Shown: positions 1 through 12,891, numbered from the stretch's first letter. The stretch is DNA of 64,000 nt from Leptodontidium sp. MPI-SDFR-AT-0119 (GCA_020726505.1 JAHLEZ010000015.1:1922001-1986000), one strand, 5' to 3'. The notes: a model not told the origin generated them from the sequence alone. Numbers and translations: made by a program.

Positions 1-979
1 CTACCTAGGCACAAGACATATCATATAGAGTCTCCATCTTTATATGTATACTATCCGCATCCCATCACGCTCCACAACAACTCAATCACACCGCAAGAAA
101 TTTTTCAACGCTCCATACATGCAGCAGCTTACCATCCCGTCCCGTTCCCCCATAAACCAAAAAAAAAAGGGAAGAAAAAGAACCATGATGTGATATACAG
201 CTTAATTCGCGTTGGGATCGATCCGTCCATCCACATGACACAGCAATCGCATGTTTCCCCCAGCCATGGTCTGATATCAAGAAGCGAGATGCTTCCCATT
301 GGACCCGCGAAAGTCGGGACTGCCCACTCGCTGAAACCGGTCAATGCCATCCTGGGATGCCATGCCGTTCCCTACATCGTAAACGTGAAGTTAATGTGGA
401 GAGAGATGTGTTGTGGACGAGGCTCCTTGGTGGCTTTCGAGAAGGATGTGGGTCGCCGGTTTTGTTCCTGATATACCCGCGAACCCTTGCTTCATCGCGT
501 GTTCCAATTTCGCTGTAGAGATTCGGTGTACCTTTGCCGTTGCGAGCTCGGAGACTTCGGTTGTCCTTCTGTAGGGCCGTTGAGCACATAACCGCGGCAT
601 TGACTGCGATGATATTAAGTCCTTGACTGGGAACCCCAAGATGTGATTGTCCAATACCAAGTACGCACAGCAAATGCTGAGAAATACACATGCAATAGGG
701 AGCGAATAATAGAATAAAATAATAGTTCTTCGTTCCTACCATTGTACCGTGAGGCACGACCTTCCACATCTACACTTGATTTTGTCGACAAAACGCCTTC
801 CCACCCAAGTAAAGCACGGCAACGCTCAAGGAAGCCGCCACCCAACTAAAGAAAGAAAACAAGCAAGCATGTAGGTATCTGAACGCCCAACGCAGCAAAA
901 CCAGTCCCAATCCCAGCAAATCGTACAGCACCATACAATACAAAGAAGAAGAGAATACCGCGGAACTTCAACAACTGAA
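1..979. other. left-edge non-coding stretch
   Basis: I see no recognisable gene here. Reading frames are short, overlap on both strands and resemble no family I know. The right part is presumably the 3' UTR of the minus-strand GTPase gene that ends at 980. A purine-rich A tract lies near 158-180. Confidence 0.4.
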
Positions 980-3900
980 TCAGGACAAGTCCATGTCATT
1001 GTTGGTAACCTCACACTTAACCTGAGGTGCTGGGGACCTGTCTCGAGATTGATCATCATCGCCACCTTCGTGGTCATTGTTCCCAGGAATTTGGGGAGCA
1101 TCCTTAGCAGCATCCTCAACTTTCTTTGCAGCAGCATTTTGGGCCAACTCCATGACAACCTGGTTTCGGTCTTCAATCACCTTCGCAACTCCGGCTCTCA
1201 TGTGGCGCTCCCACTTTGGCATTGTCTGACCAGGAAGCTGAGTACCAGATATGACCTCCAGATAGTCACGTTCAATTCTGATGAAGACGACGTCGATATG
1301 CTCAGACATCTGGTTCGATACTTGCTTGCACATTTTCAACAAGAGGCCCTTCACTTCTTCACAGCTCTCTGAAAACATGCTGCCTCGGAAATGATCGATA
1401 TGCTGGCTCATGTGGGCTTTCATCCTGTTGAAACATCCTCCTCCCGATTCGTTAGCACAGTAGTCGTATGCCGTCGAAAGATTCCGCGCAATGACGGGTG
1501 TAAATTCCCTGTTGGCTTCTCGTTGCAGTCCGTTGATCATCTCGAGCATCTGGGTTGCCAGCGTCGCAAATACCTGTTCGTAGATCTTCAGCTGTTGGCC
1601 TAACATGGCAACTCCAGCGGAACCAGATCCCGTCTTCATAGTGCGTAACTCGATTTCGCGATGAAAGGCAGTCAGCAGATCCTTTGCCTGTCTGGAAAAG
1701 GACGAAAGCACACGGGGAAGTCTCTGGGCGAAGGTCTTTTCCCAATGAGAGGCCAGGTGTTTGATGATGGGTTCCGTACTACTCTCATCAGCTTACAATC
1801 CTGATGTCGCCAACGATTGAGTACTTACAGTTGAGCATTGAAATCGTGCGTGCCCTGTGCATTCGAAAATACACCTTCACGTCGAACGATGGCTTTATAG
1901 GTAGCCCAATAATAACCTCCGAGCGCACGATTATCCTGTGTATCATTAGCAGAAGCCTAGTAGACCGTGGCAATAGAATTTTGGCTTACTCTGTTTACTT
2001 TGCGGTGCCAGTTTCCGACGGTATTGTTTGCTTCTGCAACGGCAAGCTCAACGAGATGCTCATAATGTTCGAAAATGTTCTCAGCAAGGGTGTCATTCAT
2101 TTCTTTCAAGCAATCCATAACTGCCTTATCGAGACTTTGTTCCAGCTTCTGGAGTCTCAGCTTCAAGAATTTCGTCTCAGCCGCCAGTTCAACGTCAGTT
2201 AGGTTGAGTCCAATGCCATCATTAGATGCCCACAAGCCCAATGAGTTCAACAGTTGCGAGAGATTGGTAAGGTAGTTGCGGCAATTCGAGGCTCTCCCCG
2301 CTTCAGTGAGCTTCTTGCAATGAGCCTGAAGTTGAGGAATCTCCGTCTCCTCCGCTGTACGGAAGCCTGGCACGGCTTTATCACGTTGAAGTCTGCCCTG
2401 AATCTTTTGGTAGGCACGAGAACTAACACAAAAGACTGGAAGGGAACGAGCAACTTCGTCGTAGTCCCTTAGATCGTCCTCGGGGTTGAATCGGTCGGGA
2501 TCTTCTTCTTGAGCTGACTCCATGTCAAGTTCGCGAATGCCATCCGCAAAATCTCGCTATTAAGAAGTCAGTTTTGCGCTTCTGGTAAATTGCAAATGCC
2601 ACGACTGATTCGTGACATTGCATGCTCCAGCTGCAAGTTCTGGAAGGTATAAAAAGTGAAAGAAGTGTCAAGTCTCATACCTGAATTGCGCCCTTTGAAT
2701 AATTGTTTCGCCCTGCAATGCAGATTGCACTCATAGCCGTATCAATTTTCTCTCGGGCCTTCTCCAACGCCTTAATCTTATGGCTGACCTCCTTGATCTT
2801 GTCATCGGTCTCGATGCGTTCTCGTCGAGCTCTCTTCTTATCATCCTTCAATTGAGTAATCTTTGCATCGATGTCTTCTGCTGTAAGTGGATCGCCCTTG
2901 TCGGACGCGGAGTCAGAATCGATTTCAGCCTCGGAATTAGCATCCTCGTCATCCACTTCATCTTCGTCCTCATCAACGATGAAGTCATCTTCATCCTCGT
3001 CATCGGAGCTGCATTGCGTTACCATACATGCATAACAAGGGCGGGGGAGGATTGGGGAGAGTTGAGATCTCATGAGATCGACTTACCTAGAACGAGACTT
3101 CTTTGCCTTCTTGCGAGACTTTTTTGGCTCGGCAGAGCGTTTGCGCTTCTTTGATGGATCATAGACTGTCTCACCATCTTCCAGTTGATCCTTCAACTTC
3201 TCCCAAAGCTCTATGCCTTCCTCGGCGTCGTTGATAAGCTCGGTAAATACACCTTTCGACTCTTTTAAGTCCTTCACTTCTTGCTTATGACCTTTCAGTT
3301 CCTTCTCAATGGCATCGATCTTGTCCCAGTCCTCGCTCATCTGGTCTTCCAATCCAAGACTATCTGATGCCTCGGTGATGGATATATCATCAGTCTTGGA
3401 GCAAATGAATGTGATCCTTGAATAGGTGCCATCAAATTTGAGTTGACGCTTGAAAGACTCGCCTAGCAAAGATTTCGCAGCCTTGTCATCTACAGCACGA
3501 TTGATAGGAGCGACAATGAAGAGTTCTGGTATTTTGATTAGTCTTCAGCACAGCAAGGCACATATGAATGCATACCTGTGCATTGCTTCATATAACCTTG
3601 AGCTACGGCAGCCCGCGCAGCGTTTGAATCATGGACACCGGGAAGGTCGACGATGACTGCCCCAGTACTGAGAGCTTCGGCCTTGGTGTAAATGCGAACG
3701 ACCTTGATCAGGGGCCAGAACTCCATCTGCTTCTTCTCGCCCTTCTCCTTCTTCTTGCTCTTATCTTCAGTAGACTATAGAAGTCAGCTTTGATCAAAGG
3801 AAACCAACTTGCTGGCAGCTCCCAAACCACTAAATGCGGATCAGGGTTCAAGGCTGGAACGGATGACAGGGTACACACCTTCTCCTTGGAGTCAACATAG

Positions 3901-5591
3901 CTTTGCAGAGCGCGGTAGAAGTACTCGGGTTGGGACTTCTCGATCTTCTTGATGGTTCCGAGGACATTTCTTACGCAATCCTCCTTCATAAGATCCTCAA
4001 CCGAACTGTGAGCAAGATCATCTCTCGTCCGCGAAGGATATACAGCCTTGATCTTTGCATAAGCAACACCGGCCTCGCTCTCGGGGTTGGTACATTCTCG
4101 GCTGACTTGACCATTGGCATCGATCAACTCCTTCAAAGAAATTCTCAAATCTTTCTCCCAGTCAGAAGCTTGGATGAACTCAATGTCAGCACGGTATAGG
4201 GCGTTCGGGTTGTCTGAGTGATTATAGGACATCTCTGTTACAACAGCAGTGCAAGCTCGCATGCAGTTCGTTGGGACTAATCGTTCCTCCTCAAGCAAGG
4301 CATTGATGACACTGCTCTTACCAGCACCAGTGTTGCCAACCACGCCGATGATTGTTGGTGTGTCGACGTTCTGCTTTTGAAGTTGTTCTACTGCAAGTCA
4401 GCAAGCACATCTAGTTGTCACGGCGAGAGTATATGACCTACCAATTTGGGCGACCCAATGATGCGCATCCTTATTCTGAGCTACAAATCCTTCCAGCGGC
4501 TTCCTCAATTCCCTAAGGAATGCCTGGCAGCTCTTAACCTCGGCCTCAAGCTCCTCGGGGGTCCCTTCTGAGATGAGCTTTTGGAATCGCTCGTTCATAG
4601 AAGGTTGCTTTGCTTCTGGAGCAGCAGGAGAGGGGACGGCTGAATCCATCGGTGTATCGCGAGCAACTGTCTCCTGCTTGACGAAAGAAGCGTTTGCTGG
4701 AGCCTCCCCATCAACTGGAGTTTGAAAGCCATTAGGTGCGTTGGCTGTGGCAAGTTAGCATGTACAAACGCAATTGCTAGAAAACTAGCTTAGTATTTGA
4801 GATCCTGGATTACATACCATATTGAGAGAATCCGGATTGCTCTTCCTTAGCCTCATTCTTGACAACAGGTCCATAAGGGCGTGGCGAGCGTTCTATCCTC
4901 ACATTCGCAGGAGGTGTAACATTCTCCGATACCTCATAGAGAGACATATTCGCAGTTTCTGTCTTGACTGGAGCAGCATGGATGTCCATTCCTAGAGGGC
5001 TTGGGTTGGCGGGAAGTTGGGTATTCGTTGGTTGAAGAGGGGTTCTTGAGGGAGCAAAGGAGCTCGGAGTGGGGTTGGCTGGATCCATCTCTTCTTCTCC
5101 TACTTCTTGTTTATGTGCTGTAAAAACAATTACGCTGTCGTTCATACAATCAAGTCTCCGCATCTGCGTAGAATCGGAGATAGGGCTGTTGTCAAACTTG
5201 AATACGCAATGGGCATCGGCTCGTTCCTCGTATGCGGCTCGTACTTTCTTGACAGAGTGTTTTCCCTTGACCTTGAACCTGGTAGATGGAACGTCAGCAA
5301 AGTCTTCACCAAATTTCAAGCAGTATGGTCATTTCTTCCCATCCATCCATCCATCGTATGGAGTGCGGGTATCAAAAGGAACAGACAACAACCGAAAGTG
5401 ACCTACCAGAAGAAGTTCGCAGGAGTTATCTCGTCCAACTTGTCATGTTGCAGCACAGCAACAGCAAACGTGCCATCACCCGGAACAATGGTGAGAGGTT
5501 GCTGCTTTGCAATCGAATGGATTTTCTTGTAGCTATCGCCAGCTTGGGAGATTGTCCCAGGCTTGGAAAGTGCGGAGGGGTTCGCGTCCAT
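980..5591 (-). CDS. SLIP-GC-like dynamin-family nuclear GTPase with N-terminal SUMO-like domain
   Basis: This is a multi-exon large GTPase of the Dynamin_N/SLIP-GC type. The ATG is at 5591 and exon 1 (5591-5407) joins exon 2 (from 5278) across a GTAGGT donor. Exons 1-2 encode a ubiquitin/SUMO-like fold, with a FDNSPISDST...LDCMNDSVIVF pattern followed by QEVG. Later exons carry the P-loop GNTGAGKSS (about 4320-4345), the G3 motif DLPGVHD (about 3625-3650) and a G4-like SKTD (about 3385). After G4 come a basic NLS-like stretch (KKRKRSAEPKKSRKK) and a long Asp/Glu-rich tract (about 2920-3010), then coiled-coil-like helices and a C-terminal helical region ending at TGA 980-982. The reading frame is continuous across the joins I checked. 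Family knowledge suggests a nuclear, genome-protective role (SLIP-GC in vertebrates); the fungal substrate is unknown. The exact boundaries of the last two introns, near 1740-1960, are less certain. Confidence 0.85.
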
Positions 5592-6817
5592 CGAGCGAGC
5601 AACTGCTATTGCTATTTATTGCTTTAAGAAAGTGCTACTGTAGCAATGAAATGAGTTCGAGACTTGGATTCGAAGGAAGAATACAAGTCATTGATTGGTT
5701 CGTCCGATTTGAGGCTCAAGTACAGCAATAAGCAGTGTGATATTGTAGGACAAAGCAATTGTTGGACGGAGCGTGTTGTGCCCCGGGACGCGTCTTGTTC
5801 CGCGTATCGGCGTGATTTGAGTGTGAGTGCGGGGGCTGCTTTTATCGCACGTGCGTGGGGGTCCTAAAGGCAGCGGGATAACTTTCCGAGTTGGGGTTGA
5901 CAACACAGAGGAGTATTGTATTCTGGATTGACTCAATGTTTCTCACGAAATGTCGTGAACTACCTAGAATTGCGAATCTTTCTCTAAACGAGCGTGATTG
6001 GTCATCAAGTCGAGCTGATCCCAAGCATATAAATTCCAATCAATCATTGAGCAAGGGGCAAACCTGTGCCAAACATGCCATGCAAATTGGGGTGGAGCAT
6101 GTGTGCATTCAACCTAGTATTGGAAATTGATCTTCAATTCCTCTCGCAAGTTAAGAGTTGCTGTTATCTGCAGACTCCTGGAACCAAAGAATTACAAACC
6201 ACGTCAATCTAACACAATACCAGAAACTCCAGTAGGTATTACGGTCACATATGCCGAGTATCGTCCCAACTTCAAGCGAAACCAAAACCAAAACCACCAA
6301 GATCCGATAAAAAATGTATTATTTCGCCTACGGCGCTATCAACGGAAGCTAGAAAACAATGTAGTAGAAGCAAGTATTAAAATAAAGGTACATCATCATA
6401 CGTGAGTGACCCTCTCTCTCGCCAGCCATGCTAAAAAAAAAGCAGCTCCTATTTTACAAGATCATTACCTATACACGTACAGCCGTTTCTCTCGCTCTCT
6501 CGCTCTCTCGCACGCTCTTTTCCTCGCAATGCAAGACCAGAGAACCCAGAAATATGTTGTAGCAGAAAGAAACCTCGAACAGAAAATGGAATAGACATAT
6601 GAAATGTTGGTATCTGTATCAATCTGATGTTATTTTTGCGCGTCCGTGACTCGTCATCGTTAATCGTTCCGCAATAGTAAACTTTTGTTGTTGTATATGT
6701 TGTTGTCAAGTCGCTGTAGTTGTTGGTCTTTTCGTTCTTCGTGGTTGTCCTCACTCGTCCCGTCATTGATTCATCCGTCCCAGAAAGTAATGGTTCCCTT
6801 GCGTACAAATATATCTC
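5592..6817. other. intergenic region
   Basis: This stretch holds the 5' flank of the GTPase gene and the 3' flank of the epimerase-like gene. No coding frame is convincing. Around 6480-6520 there is a CTCTCG/CTCTCT pyrimidine repeat, and around 6280-6300 a short AACCAA repeat. Confidence 0.4.
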
Positions 6818-8177
6818 TTACTTGGCGACAGGCCACCAGCCGATCCGTGTGTAGCTGTCGATCATGCTCTGCACTAGCTCCTTGGTGATCTTGGGCTTCT
6901 CGTAGGTAAAACCAAGAATCTTCTCCAATCGGCTTCCGTCCATGCTCAAGTCAGTGTCCTTCAACAGCTCTTTCTCCATGAATGGAGTCAGTGGTCCAGG
7001 TCGAGTGATCCCAGCGTCCGCGAGTAGGTCTGCCCAAGGTTGAAGAACCTCGTCGTTCACATCATCCACGACGCTGTCCATATTCAACCTCGCAAAAGTG
7101 CTGATGAGTTGGCCCTGGAAGCCAGTTTCGATACCGAAAAGCTCTCCAATGATCTCAGCCATAGTACCTTGACAGGTCTGTCCTTTGTCGACCATATTGA
7201 AGGTCGGGGTCTCCCCCATAGACTTGGCATCCCAGCCACCCTTTGTCTGTACATCATACCACTCCGCAATGGACCATAGGCCCCGGGTTACATCGTCGAT
7301 GTGGACAGTGTTCACGCGGAGATCTTTGGTCCAAAGCCATTTCATCTCTCCATGAAGATGTTGGTAAACCCGCGCAAGTGAGAGGGCAGTTGCGACGAAT
7401 TGCGAGGCATAGTCGCCGTAGACGTGAGCAAGACGGACGATGATGAGGTTAAGGCTGGGACAATGGTTAGATTGTGTTTCTTGGTAGGATCGGAATTCTG
7501 GTCTCAGTGTCTGAAGTCATCCCATTGTTTGAGGCGATATCGGACATTGAGCGGCAGTCACCAATAACCGAAAGTACGTACCCTTCAATCTTCGCCAGTT
7601 GCTCTTCCGCCTGCAACTTGAACACTGCGATCTTACTCCACGGCTTCAATTTGTCGCCCTCTTTGCTGGGTTGCGAGTCTGGCTTGTACACCATGCCAGT
7701 GCTCAGTTCCACGAAGGCCTTGACACCCCGCTTTGCAGCCTCCTTCCCTGCAGCTACGCTCAGTGCCAAAGAACGCACTTTGTAAACCTCGTCCTCCTGG
7801 GAGTATCTCGTCTCTCCACCGCAGTTGAAAACATAGTCCCATTGCTTGCCATTGGAGCGATCGAAGATGCGAGGAAGAGATTCTACGAGGAGATGTTCGG
7901 GTTAGCTTGCGATTCCTCTGAGCGCAAAGGGGACGTTGGGGATTGGCAATCGATTGAACTGTAGAAAGTACATACGCTCTTTACTGGCATCTGCCTGCAT
8001 GAACTTGTCCTTCGCACAAGCTTCCTCGAACTCCGGCGCCAGCCATGCCAGTTGTGGTAACACCTTATCGACAATCCGTACTTCGGATGCCAAATTGTTC
8101 TTGTGGATGTAGAGCGCGAGGAATCGTCCAATATAACCCAGTCCGCCTATTATGAGAACTGCTGGCTTCTCGGCCAT
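6818..8177 (-). CDS. NAD-dependent epimerase/dehydratase (extended SDR) family protein
   Basis: This four-exon gene encodes an extended short-chain dehydrogenase. The start ATG (8177) is followed at once by the Rossmann motif GGLGYIGRF (residues ~11-19) and the acidic cofactor residue in RIVDK. Splicing of exon 1 into exon 2 gives an uninterrupted frame through FNCGGETRYSQEDEVY. The intron after AEEQLAKIEG rejoins at LNLIIVRLAHVYGDY. The third part holds the VNTVHIDDVTRGLW motif typical of NAD-dependent epimerases and 3-beta-HSD-like proteins, and the product ends in WWPVAK. The usual YxxxK catalytic pair is not evident; the corresponding segment reads KIAVFKLQAEE. The substrate cannot be told from sequence. 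A sugar-nucleotide epimerase or steroid dehydrogenase-like role is possible, and a non-catalytic role cannot be excluded. Confidence 0.85.
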
Positions 8178-8645
8178 CGCGGCGGGTGGAAGGAGGGGGT
8201 TTTGATAATAGTGTGAAGAAGCTTTCTGTCGGTACTACTTCGTATCTCGTCTGAAATCGGTGTTGGAACAAGGGCAGGCAGTGCGCGATCGATCTTTGTG
8301 TTGAAATTGGAATGAAGCGGCCCAAGTGAGGCTTTGAATGGGGTGAAAATAAATAAAGTATTGCGGAGGCGCTCCTGGTAAGGCAATGAATGCGCGTGTG
8401 TCACAAGGAGAGCAGAGCAGTGAAGTGAAGTGAAGTGAAGTGCAGAACAGAGCAGGCTGGTGGGATAGAAAAGAAATATAATAAGTTCTGACTGAGACCC
8501 TGCAAATATTAGGGCGACGCCAGGGGAGAGACAGAGACACCCGGGCAGAGAGTGACAGTGAGTGATGGAGGGGAGGGGAGGGGAGGGGGTCTAGTTTAAC
8601 CTCACCCTCCCTCAACCCTCCACTCGTCAAACGAAAAGGGGCAAC

Positions 8646-8681
8646 GACCACCACAACCACCACAACCACCACAACCACCAC
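8646..8681. repeat. CAACCACCA simple repeat
   Basis: There are about four tandem CAACCACCA-like units in the upstream region of the epimerase-like gene. A GGGGA run lies just beside it at about 8568-8590. This looks like low-complexity 5' UTR or promoter sequence. Confidence 0.7.
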
Positions 8682-11600
8682 CCACACCCACCTACCGAAC
8701 CTATCGACTATCGACCATCGACCCTTCTTCACTCACTCACTCACCCTTTCACCGGACACGCCCATGATCGCGGCGGGCGGCCGGGCGGGCCCAGCCCAGT
8801 TCTTTCGCAACGGCTCGCAGGTCAAGTCAAGTGGGGATATTGATGATCCAGGCAGAGCAAATCACAGCGAGCAGAGCAAAACACCAACAAGAAGGCTGCC
8901 GCACCCAAGTAAGACAAGGACGTTCCCAGTGGCAATCTCGACGCTCGCTTTGTAAGCCTCTCCCCTCAGAGAGAGAAGGTGCTTGTCTGTGGAGGTTAGA
9001 GAAGGATAGAAAAATCTATGCTGTGCAGCTCTAGCTCTGCGCCAGCCTTTCCTCGAGTTCCTCACTTTCACGACGCCGCCAGCTGGTGCATGCAAACACG
9101 GAGTGAAAGCGGCAGGCAGGCAGCACGGCAACGGAGTACAGTACAGTACCATCGTGGAACCGAGGGGCGGCCCTGCGTGAGAAGAAGAAAGGGGAAAGGC
9201 GTGCTGCAACAACTGTAGCCGTCGATGTTAGTTTTCCTGGTTGAAACTTCTGGCTGCAGAAGCAATGCAGAAGCAATGCAGAAGCAAATTGTTGTATGCA
9301 CTCATCCCATCTTTCGTTCCATCCTTTCTCATCTCATCTCGTTTGAACTTCGTGTTCCGAGTCAGATCGGTAGGAGGTCCGTTCAGGGGTTAATGAAGAT
9401 GCCGAAACTCGAGCTTCTAGAAGGCTTCTATGGAGTGGGGGCACCAGGGGGTGTACCTGGTTGTATCTAGCTGCCGCGCGGGAAGTCCACAAGTACCAAG
9501 TGATGAAGCTTCTATGCCACTTTCTACAACCACAGGCATCTTTTGGATCTGATGAGTGCCTCCGTCCCACCCCTGTCCTACAGCATTCGTGCCATACAAA
9601 CAAACCTTCGCCCAAATAATCTACATCGATGAGAAGGAGGACAAGGACGGGCGGTGTGTGGCTTCCTCGACCTTTTCACATGCTACATTCTGCATCATCC
9701 ATCACTCTTCAGTGAAAGTTTGGTGGGAGCAGTTGGTGTCCTTCAATTCAATGCCTGCCAGAGTTCCAGGGGAAACGCAGGACGTGAAACTCTTCTGTCG
9801 GCCGCCTGGGGGGTCGCCTCCTCTTCCTCTTCGAATATTCCGGGGGGCCAAGCCGTACTCTCCGAACACTGAAGTCAAAGATGGCTTCGAGATGGCTTCA
9901 GGAACACGACAAGTGTCGGGTCATCGGCCCAATGCAGGAACAACTTGGAACTTCCTCTCTCAGTGTGCTTCCGAAACCTTGTTTTCATACTTTATTTGCT
10001 CCACGAGGGAATCCATGTGCGTCGAAGCCGACCGGGTGGGAAACATATTGTCTCCGCTCGTCTGCACCACCAGCTGCAGCATGTCGCATGCAAGTCATCT
10101 GCAGTCATCGTCTCCGAAAGTCATCTCTTTTTCATTTATCCCAAGAATTATTCCGGCCTTCAGAAGCTTCTGAAACAGCTCTCCTGCGTCGTCTCACTGT
10201 TCGTCTATTCAGCCTGATCCCATCTCTTGGGTTTGAGACGAAAACCCCCACTTTCATTGTGAGGGTTATGTTATTGCTTCGCATGTGTTCTGGTGTTGTG
10301 AGGTTCTTCAATATGAGCCTCAATCTGCATCTGCAGAGCTGAACCATTTCAAATGAAAGCGCGAGATATGCCAGAGATGTGGCCCAATTGTCCTTCCCAA
10401 TCCAGTGGAATGTTTCAAGACATTCAGCCACAAAGTCGTAGTTCCGGCTGGTTCAGCATTTTATTTAGCGAAGTCCATTTTCATTCGTCTTGTCGTGTCG
10501 TCAGCTCGCGTTCCTGTACGCCTTCGGGAGGATGATCAGAGGAGGTTAGTCCTCTCGCATTTTGACGTATCATTTGAATCTGTGGGAATACCGCAGTTGA
10601 CCGTTCTCCGCATCAATCGGGCAGAAGGATGCTTTCGTCCAAGTCCCAGCTGGAGATTGGGAGCTTTCGTCGACGTCAATGATCTAACGATGGGGTCCAG
10701 TCATCCGTGAATAGGATGGTGTTGCTCTGGCTGACGAGAGAGCTGATAGTCCTGTTTTCAATGCGGCAAGAACCGAGATCCATTCAAAGGCTGAGAAGAA
10801 TGTACACATCGGCAGAAGCGAAAGGGCCAACAAGAAATGCCACCCCTTCGTGGCCGAGGTATCATTGTTGAAATGCCTGAGAAATGGCCTAGCACCTTGA
10901 TAAGTCAATTAGGTACGAGCTGCCAAAAGTCGTGCCTCCCAAAATGCCTATCTCGGGTTCATCACCAAAACCGCAAAAATTACCGCCTAAAGAGGAGGCC
11001 GATATCCTATGTCGTTCTATGGTATTCATATTCCATACTGGTGGCAATCAAAAGTACCATCTGCTATTGACGACATGCAGTTTGAATTGAAAGGGACAAA
11101 TGATTCCATGGAGCCTTTCACCCAAAGACCGAGGTCGTTCCTGTTTCTACCAGCTTCGCTAAACCGCGGCTGCCTCTTTGGGATCATTCGCAAAAAATAA
11201 AATTGAGTAGAAAATTTCTTTGAACGATACGTTGAGCAATGCCCTACTTATTGAGTACTTTTAATATGGAATCCAATACTTCAATCTCTCTTCGCCACAA
11301 GCACCACTTTCCTGGAGGGCAACGAGACACACCACAAATCTTCAACTTCTCTTCCATTGAGCCTTCTAAAGTTTTGAGACCTTTTGACACTCACTTCTAT
11401 CTCCCTTCAATTTGCGTCTCATCCCCTTCGGTGGCTGATTCTTGGCAACGACTTGTCCTCCTCTTGTTGATCAATTTTGACGATCAAGCTGGTAGCTGAC
11501 AGACTGATGAACGCCGGATTTCACCCCAACATGGTACCTTCTCAACATCCACGGGCGTACAGTAAGTCCCGTCCCCACTATTCAGAAGTATCTACTAACT

Positions 11601-12231
11601 ATAATGAAGTTTTACCAGTGAAGACGCGCCGATGACCGTCTTCCACCATTCATCAACCAGAGGACCGAATCAAGTTCTTCCGAGAGTGTCTGCACCGAGA
11701 GCAAGGGATCTTTACTTGGTGGTTGTCAAAATGTGTCCCATTCATGCTCAGACTCTCTCTCCTCTACCCGACCACTGTTTCAAGTATTAGAATTTACAAC
11801 GAAAGCCTCGTATGTGTAATCTTCGCAGAAGATGGGATAATTCACCTGTTAGCTTCAAATACTCTGCGCTTCACCTGCAGTGCTTCGACGCGATTTCCAA
11901 CCAACCTCTAAAGCCTTCTTCTTATCAACAAAGAGTCACTTGAGATTTCTAAAAGCAAGGGTATCACTGTGGAAGACAGTCCCAGTGGGAACGGAAGAAC
12001 TGAGTGTCCGCGACGACATGACCCAAGAGCTAGATAGTGATCTCAACAGCGATGGCCGTAGGGTTGAACGTGGAATGATCAAAAGGAGTATAATGACCCC
12101 TCGAGGTTGACTCAGAGTCGTGAATACGGATAACCGAGGCCACAAGGCCATAACTGGGGTCAGCAGAAACAGAAAATCAACTAGTCGTTCATGCCTACCT
12201 TAGGGCTGTGGATGAGACAGAGGATGATATA

Positions 12232-12267
12232 TGTAAATGTCAATGTAAATGTCAATATAAATGTCAA
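12232..12267. repeat. three tandem copies of a 12-bp unit
   Basis: The unit TGTAAATGTCAA occurs at 12232-12243 and 12244-12255. A third copy with one mismatch (TATAAATGTCAA) occupies 12256-12267. It lies just outside the MITE-like segment. Confidence 0.9.
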
Positions 12268-12376
12268 CCTTCGGATGTCGTGAGTGGAAGCTGGTGTTGT
12301 CAGATTATCCCCTTAACTGCCACCAGAAACACCCTCCTGTGAGCCCTGTAATGATAGGGTGTCTTAGCGAGAAGGG

Positions 12377-12660
12377 CCCTAACGAGCCTGGAACCATGGT
12401 ATGGGTCCGTGGTCTACAGGCTGTTTAGCGAGACACTTTCAGGCTTTGAAAACCTGAAGTCGGCAACTTCACTTAATAATTACTAAATAACGATGTAATC
12501 TCTTAACTTTTTTCTTCGTGCATATTACAAAGAAGAAGCGTATTAATGTTTCTTTTAACTAGCTTTTTGAATTATATTTTCTAAAACATACTTCGATTTT
12601 TGATTTTGGCTGTGAAATGTCCTGTGGCGCACAGACTACTGATTTCAGGCTCGTTAAGGG
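12377..12660. repeat. MITE-like segment bounded by short inverted repeats
   Basis: The left end CCCTAACGAGCCTG (12377-12390) is matched in inverted orientation on the right by CAGGCTCGTTAAGGG (12646-12660), with 11 contiguous identical bases. The interior (about 12470-12640) is strongly AT-rich and non-coding, unlike its flanks. A second inverted pair, TCCCCTTAAC at 12308-12317 against 12653-12662, leaves the true left border uncertain. No clear target-site duplication was identified. A non-autonomous DNA transposon remnant is the simplest reading. Confidence 0.4.
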
Positions 12661-12891
12661 GAGAGGGGATAGGGGTTGCCGAGCATTTATGTAGCGTATG
12701 CTGTGTCATGCTTGCGCGTACAGCTGAGTCCGCCTCCTCTGTATGCTAGAATCATTATCCATAATTATCAAGTGTTGTGTAGCTAGAAGCAGAAAAACCC
12801 ACCACCGACGTAGTCTGAAATTGAGCCCCTAAGATCGCCTGCTTCTGCCCTTCTTCCTTCCCTTAAGCAGCTATCACGCTGTGAACTCGTT

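Larger units (their letters stand above)
8178..12891. other. 4.7 kb gene-poor region
   Basis: The first ~600 bp is the likely promoter/5' UTR of the epimerase-like gene and is rich in short repeats. The remainder has only short unsupported reading frames. The longest (9556-10173, plus) resembles no known family and has composition like its surroundings. An AT-rich segment with inverted-repeat ends lies at 12377-12660. The function of the rest is unknown; a long non-coding transcript is possible but not shown. Confidence 0.45.

Noticed and set aside
9556..10173. 205-codon plus-strand open frame in the gene-poor block
   Set aside because: No recognisable domain, composition like the surrounding non-coding DNA, overlapped by equally long frames in other phases.
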